This document shows positions 25,015 through 48,829 of a DNA stretch of 48,829 nt, one piece after another. The notes under the pieces were generated by a model. That model saw only the letters and a program-made list of their open reading frames with translations. It was not told the origin of the DNA and made no database searches. The stretch comes from Phoronis australis (lineage: Eukaryota > Phoronida > Phoronidae). The DNA lies in NCBI GenBank assembly GCA_002633005.1, contig NMRA01000014.1, forward strand, positions 1,852,205 through 1,901,033. Direction: 5' to 3'. How positions within the stretch are numbered: position 1 is the stretch's first letter; every line of letters begins with the position of its first letter. A program made the position numbers and the translations under genes.

Positions 25015-25230
25015 GCTCGAACGAGCCCCCCATTTGGCAAAGAGGGCAAAATGTCAGCCTCAAAACAACAAAAAATCCGAGAAAATGAGAAAAAAGTCCA
25101 CTAAAAAGACGTGGATGCACAATTCACAGCCCTGAACGTGATATCCCATTTTAGTCCCATGTTTTTTGTTTGTAAAAGGTCCACATTGCCAAAAATTCCA
25201 GCCCCCATATTTTAGACTGGGTGTGCGCAT
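25015..25230. repeat. Dispersed repeat, copy 2 (pairs with 2581-2812)
   Basis: Same order of landmarks as copy 1: GCTCGAACGAGCCCCC, AAAAGTCCACTAAAA, AAAAGGTCCACATTG, AGCCCCCATATTT, CTGGGTG. The same orientation and length suggest fragments of one element. Confidence 0.65.
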
Positions 25231-25310
25231 ATCTTAGTATAATATATAATAATAATATATATAGATTATTACATGACGAAGTCGTTATCCCCCGTTATCT
25301 AGAGCCCGAG

Positions 25311-25374
25311 TGGATTTTGGAGAATTATCGCCCGAGGGGCGGTAGCCCCGAGGGTGATAATTCTACAAAATCCA
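25311..25374. repeat. Long hairpin (30-bp arms, 4-nt loop)
   Basis: Left arm 25311-25340 and right arm 25345-25374 are near-perfect complements: TGGATTTTG pairs with CAAAATCCA, AGAATTATC with GATAATTCT, and GGGGC with GCCCC. A miniature foldback element is the likely source. Confidence 0.8.
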
Positions 25375-27725
25375 ATTTAAAGAATCAGACAACAACAAAT
25401 AACACTGACGTGAAACTCATGGCATGAAAACGAGGCAGCAAGTGAGCCTGGCGTATGTTTACGGCATTGTGGGTAAATACAGTGAGATTTGAGTGTCGCC
25501 GTGTAATCCGGAATGCCCGGGATCCTAGCCGGTGTCAAAAACCTAAAATAAATTATTGAGCCTAATCTAATGACACAATGTGAGGGGCTGAGAGTGGAGT
25601 GTTTTGCTTGGTTAAAATAATGAGCTACTGTGTAGCAATGTAGATTTCTGTCCACCGTCAAAATTGGGTCCGGGATCAATCCGAAGCCACTTTCGTGCTT
25701 TCATTACTCTCGAGAGCACTAATGTGAAAAGTCCCCTATTTTACATACTTTTTTGAAAAGAAGACACTTCATAGGCACGAAAGAACGGTAGCCATCTTGG
25801 ATTTAATTATGGCCGCAACTATGAAATGAATGAGTTACCAGAGGGAGGTCACTAAAAACAGGTAGGTAAATTGTCAGTGATGTGTGGTACATGTATCTGA
25901 GAGATAGGTAATATCATGACAAAAGTGCTATATTGTATCTGGGACATAGGTGAGTGCTGTATTGTATCTGGGACATACAGTAGGTGACACCATGACACAA
26001 TTTTATTTCTTTTCAGCGATATGTTAATCTAAAATGGCTGCCAAAAATGAGTACTTTTGCAATGTTCATAATCTGTGTCACCGGAGAATTTGACAAATAC
26101 GTTTTGTCACACGAATTCGACTCGAGATAAAAACGTTTGTACATGTACATTCTGATGAAGCTAACCCAGTGCATTTCAAAACTGCTAAACCACACATTAA
26201 ATTCTCGCGAATTTTTTACGACTGGTCTTTTATTGACAGATCCTTCTTGTCTTCCATGTCGATTGTACCCTGTTGGATGCCGCAGACCTGTATTGTTTTA
26301 TCCAACAAAAATGCAACAAAGGAAACCAATGATAGCATCCTATACATGTAGGTGATAACCATGCGACACGTTTCTGCCCGTCGCATGGATTTCGCAAGTT
26401 AAACAATACCTTTTGACCTCCATACGACGTCATTTGGCAGGGGAACTGCTATTTTTATTGATATTGAATACACGGTAGTGCTGTGGCGTTTTTCTGCAAT
26501 CTTTTGCCGTAAAGAGGCTCAGCTCAACAATCCCTCGTCTGGATATTTCAGTGTATGTCGATAGAAGTTGTCACGAGCTACAGCACAGGCCCGTTATTAA
26601 CTGATCTTACTGTTCTCGAGGTGTTCGAGAATTACTGACGACTAAGGACAGACCAAGAGACGCTGTGCACAGACTCTGTGAAATATTGGTCTCAGGATAG
26701 AAGAACATGCCAAATGGATGCTACCACGTTAATACGATAAAAATCTCATTTTTTTTTCTCTCAACACGAACTTTGCGCCCAACTATGCTTAACCTTTAAA
26801 TTGCCTCAAGGTTTTTTATTGGCACTGGACACAAGACGACGCTGTGTCGTCACGTTGTCATCTTTTTGCTTTAGGATCCATATTACTGTAGTCCTTGGTT
26901 ATTCATGTATTCAGTTTTGACACATACATGTCATAAAGTTATGCAGCTGAAAGCGCAATCGCTATTGGAAAGACGGCAGACTGTTTTGATGATTCACCAG
27001 CGACAGTGCAGTATGAGTAACAAAGACTTACACGAATTCTATCTTGGACAATACTTCCAACCCAACACAAACAATTTCAAAGAACAATTCTCATTACATG
27101 GCCACCGTCCATCTGGGAAGCACCCAGAAATCCTTTATCCTCCCTCACTTTGACCTCACTTTGACTACTGCGATATTGTATAGAACAACTTGAACATCTT
27201 CAATGCTAAAATACTAAGCTACCAACACATCTACAATTAAAGGGGCCATTATGGACTTCAGCGAATTTAAGCTATTTGACTTACTGAAGCGGGTAACCCT
27301 AGCTATTTGCCGAAAACTACATATTGTATTTACATATTCAAGATAAACCACAGGATAGCTGTACGAAACCCACACACATACAAAAGTGATGCAAAACGCA
27401 CACAAAATATTCATTTTGCTCTAAGATGGTGGCACGTGACTTTTCTATAGTCAGATCTCTACTAAAAGTCATTTGTTAATCGATGCTGGCTTCGAGCACT
27501 TCTCTTCTGCCTGAACATTGATGATGCGTTCCTGGCACTCAGCGGCCTCTGGCTAGGTTGTAGATCCAGATAACTCGGATTCTCCAATGGTAAAAATACT
27601 CTAAGGAAAATAATTGAAGATGACAATTGACACAGTTGATTGACTTCGCCGATTGCGTCGACTCAACCGGCTAAGACATCTTATTGGTTCTTGATGACGA
27701 CTTCTGACTTTCAAACCAATCAGAC

Positions 27726-27900
27726 CAGTGGCGGATCTACGGGGGAGTTCAGGGGGTTTAACCCCACCCCCTCTCGGGCCAGGACCCAAAAATTAAAAAA
27801 AAAACAAAAGCGTATCCAGCAAAACAAAAAGGGCACCGCCAGCGTGTGTAAACCCCAAGTAAACCAACTTGGAAAAAATTGAGGGGGGGTTCACTCTGAA
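27726..27900. mobile_element. hAT-like element end (fragment)
   Basis: Starts CAGTGGCGGATCTACGGG and is followed by G- and C-rich sequence typical of the other copies here. No matching right end is found nearby, so it appears truncated. Confidence 0.5.
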
Positions 27901-28668
27901 AGTATAGTTTTTTGCATTGTGAATTGCTGAGTCTTTGTGGGTCATCGGCAAAACGCGCGGGGATTAATTGTGCGCGCACTTCCGTCGACACTTCTGAAGT
28001 AGCCAAGCATTTTAGATGGATTCACCGCTGAAAGAGCAGTTCTATAGCTGATTTCTTTTGGTAACTCTAAGATATATTTTGATTTTTGTTAGGGAAAATA
28101 CTGCGGTGCCGCAACCCTGATATTCAGGCGAATTGGCGTGCAACGTTTTTACCTCATCTGTCATGCCGTTTCTTTCTATTACACTCCACACGTTTGTAAC
28201 TGATGTATAGTAAAGTTGCCTTGCGGAATATCTTACAGTGTACATGTACATGTAATATTTTTGAAAAAAAAAATTCCGAAGAATTGCTATTGTGGCGGGC
28301 GCCGTGGTCTGGTCACGAGTCCGTTTGAAGACATACTCTGTAACAAGTTATGTCTATACAAGGAATGACCAAGGGGGCACTCACATTGAGAAAGTGACTG
28401 CATTCGCGAAAAGTGTACAGTACCAGAAATTGCGGGGAGACTGTTCTTTCATAACAAAGTCTTGCGGGACTCGTGCGATGTTCAATCGGCCTCCCAAGGA
28501 GCCCTAGTTCCGAACTCAACACCTACCGTCTGTCTACCTGCAATAAGCACACTGCCGTCTTCTATACTGGGAATTTTCGCACAAAGGCTCACCCGATGAA
28601 ACGCTCATGCCCATGGACATTTATTTGATATTAGTACTTCGGGTTTCAAGCGTTCAGACATTGGGACG

Positions 28669-28674
28669 TTTATT
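28669..28674 (-). promoter_or_regulatory. Candidate poly(A) signal of copy C
   Basis: AATAAA on the minus strand about 80 nt past the copy C stop; a second AATAAA lies at 28620-28625. The position suits a short 3' UTR, but the hexamer is common in AT-rich DNA. Confidence 0.35.
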
Positions 28675-28753
28675 TCGAAAATTGCAAGAGATGCAAATAG
28701 GTCCTGGGATGCTTCGTCAAGGTTTAAAGTAGTCGATGATGAACTGATCAAAT

Positions 28754-47113
<18,360 letters not shown>

Positions 47114-48829
47114 GTTACGGCCAGTACACAGTGGTATGTGATTACTTAACAGTTCACATCTGAACTCACGCACGTACAATGTATTCAATTTGGTGAAAGA
47201 CTTCACTCTTCTAGCAAACTGAATCCATGGGTTTCCCTTCGTAGTTATCGTTACAATTAATTGGTGACCCGGTGTGCACGTATGCTTTATCGGTAATTTC
47301 TTTTTCTAAGAATAGTTGTACAACCTATGCTGCGTGTAATCAATAATTTCCTTACTGAGGTCAAGTAATACCATGACCTCCTACGATACTATCAAGGACA
47401 GCATTGTAAAGGAATTTCAAGGCGATTTTAATTGTACCAAAAGGCGTAGGGGCACCATCCCGGCTACGCACAGGCGTCCGATGAGAGCCCTTCCCCCCCC
47501 CCCCNGCCCCAGCCTCCACAGCCTCTGGGCACTGATCGGATGATAAAAACACATTCGCCGTCATGGACTTTCAGGGCTCGGCTCAGTTGATGATTCAAGT
47601 TTCATCGTTGGCATGACGTCAAGACTGCATTATTCATCCAGCGCAGATACCTGGAATGATGTAGCATAAAGCGGATGAAGCCTACGGAGCCATGGTGCCC
47701 ATTCCAAGAAACTGACTTAAGATCATTTTTGTCTAAGATTTGGTCTCAAATTCAAAACTTTGAAACTTTCACGATGTGTAAAATAGTCAAAATTTAGACA
47801 AAACTTTAGTTAAAAACTTAAGTCAACCATAAGATCTCCGAGTCCTTTTTGAAATGGTCTATACACACTTTAAGTTTAATCTGAAAATTGACTGAAAGTT
47901 AAGATCTATGTTAGCTAAGTCAGTTTTTTTGGAACGGGCCCCTCGGCTTTCGCCTACGGTGGAGGCAGCTGCTGTTGACCCCACTTGATTTTGCCGCACC
48001 CCGGCGAGATCTACCCGAGTTTTAAAGAAGACAAAGAAACTGGCGTTGCGGCAAATTTCGTTGTTAAATTCATACATGTTACCTGAAACAAAGTCTCAGG
48101 TAATGTTGTGTGCAAACAATTGCAACAAGGCCCTACGATTAGTTGCACGAAGACAATATTGTTAAATTAATTACATATACGACAGTTTTGTCTATTTCGC
48201 CAAGGGTGACTTTGGGAGTTCGAAACTGAGCTATTTTCTTTTCATAGAAAGGAACGTCAGAATGTCACGATTCATAAATTTTCTATAATTTAAAACCGCG
48301 CGCATGGTTGCAAAATAATGAACCCATTTTGACAGAATGATACCTAGCTGTTCCTGTTCTCTTTCAGATTACTATGGATTAATAAACTGTTGATCCATAA
48401 ACCCTGTGCTAAAGGCTGTATAGGTTTATGGAACGAATCCCAAAAAGAAGCCTAGCCTAGGAAACTTTGCTATATAGCGGGGGTGCAACCGGCCTCCTCT
48501 GGCCCCGGCAGTCGACTCCACATAACGCGAAGTTGTCGTGAGGACTCGATTGGGACCTCAGGGGTCTCACGCTCCACCGGCTAATTTGAAAAGGCTTTGT
48601 CCAGTCACGCGTTGTGGGTCATAAATCGAGATAATGATACCAACAGCTGACGCGACAAGCAGAACTACTTTCTTTTACTTCATTTGTGCACTAACTGGAG
48701 AAATTTAGAATTAGACTTTTAAACACTATCCGATCGTCAACTTTTTTCGGGAGACTTAAATCTCAATGTAGTTTGCGCAAAGACGATGTGCAATTTTTGG
48801 AGGTGTATTGACGATGATCAACGTTAAAA
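47114..48829. other. Region upstream of copy C
   Basis: Contains the 5' flank shared with copy B (47144-47241), a miniature element (47694-47942) and a 10-bp perfect hairpin (TCCATAAACC at 48394-48403 with GGTTTATGGA at 48423-48432). I searched for PARN-like 3' exons of a further copy and found none. Confidence 0.55.
47694..47942. mobile_element. Miniature inverted-repeat element
   Basis: About 250 bp. Left end GGTGCCCATTCCAAGAAACT followed by GACTTA; right end, read inward on the other strand, GGGCCCGTTCCAAAAAAACT followed by GACTTA. The interior is AT-rich without coding frames. An 8-bp GCCTACGG lies near each side but not adjacent to the ends, so the target-site duplication is uncertain. 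Confidence 0.65.

Larger units (their letters stand above)
20127..28753. other. Spacer between copy B and copy C
   Basis: About 8.6 kb with no recognisable host gene. It holds the 5' flank of copy B, tRNA-like fragments (20590-20660, 22608-22680), a retroelement-like repeat (21365-21700), a GC-rich inverted repeat near 23040-23080, a C/G-run repeat (25015-25230), a long hairpin (25311-25374), a two-unit 30-bp repeat (25925-25985), and an hAT-like end at 27726. The longest plus-strand frame (21291-21806, 171 aa) overlaps the repeat and is not called. Confidence 0.6.

Noticed and set aside
47859-48077. 72-aa minus-strand frame including a GC-rich stretch near 47940-48020
   Set aside because: Half of it lies in the inverted-repeat element at 47694-47942; no homologue or splice support.

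Overview
This window looks like nuclear DNA from an intron-rich animal, most likely a marine invertebrate (echinoderm, hemichordate, cephalochordate or lophotrochozoan grade; I cannot place it more closely). The grounds are low coding density, short exons (19-241 bp) with canonical GT-AG borders, long introns full of short transposon-like repeats, microsatellites, and many copies of the palindrome TACATGTA. There are no bacterial-style ORF clusters or operons, and no rRNA or CRISPR. Nearly every long open frame is a shadow or a repeat artefact; the real coding sequence had to be assembled exon by exon.

The main content is a head-to-tail array of three paralogous genes, all on the minus strand, encoding PARN-like (poly(A)-specific ribonuclease, CAF1-type DEDD family) 3'-5' exoribonucleases. 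Copy A (bases 1-1693) is cut by the left edge; only its first three coding exons are present. Copy B (5575-20126) is complete, with 13 coding exons and a predicted 441 aa product. Copy C (28754-47113) is complete, with 13 coding exons and a predicted 487 aa product. Exon order, intron phases and most exon lengths match between B and C, including a 19-nt coding first exon also found in A. The DEDD residues and the associated His are intact in B and C, so both look like working nucleases. The copies differ most at the 3' end: C ends in a stretch that resembles the degenerate PARN RRM, whereas B ends in a short Ser/Thr/Arg/Lys tail.

The intergenic spacers (about 3.9 kb between A and B, 8.6 kb between B and C, and 1.7 kb upstream of C) hold no recognisable host gene. 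They carry hAT-like miniature elements with CAGTGGCGGAT-type ends, a dispersed repeat that resembles Penelope-type sequence, tRNA-like SINE pieces, hairpins and simple repeats.

The introns hold further mobile DNA. Intron 8 of B has a 0.93-kb element with TGCACAT flanks and a SINE inside it. Intron 3 of C has a 315-bp element of the same family. Intron 4 of C has a 1.48-kb THAP-domain element with 15-bp perfect terminal inverted repeats; its THAP reading frame is split by a second 740-bp insertion flanked by a 9-bp direct repeat. Intron 5 of C has a diverged 0.7-0.8 kb tandem duplication with long hairpins. Intron 6 of C starts with a GAT/ATC microsatellite about 40 nt past the splice donor.

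All calls rest on reading the sequence and remembered family motifs. No alignment, RNA or database search was available.
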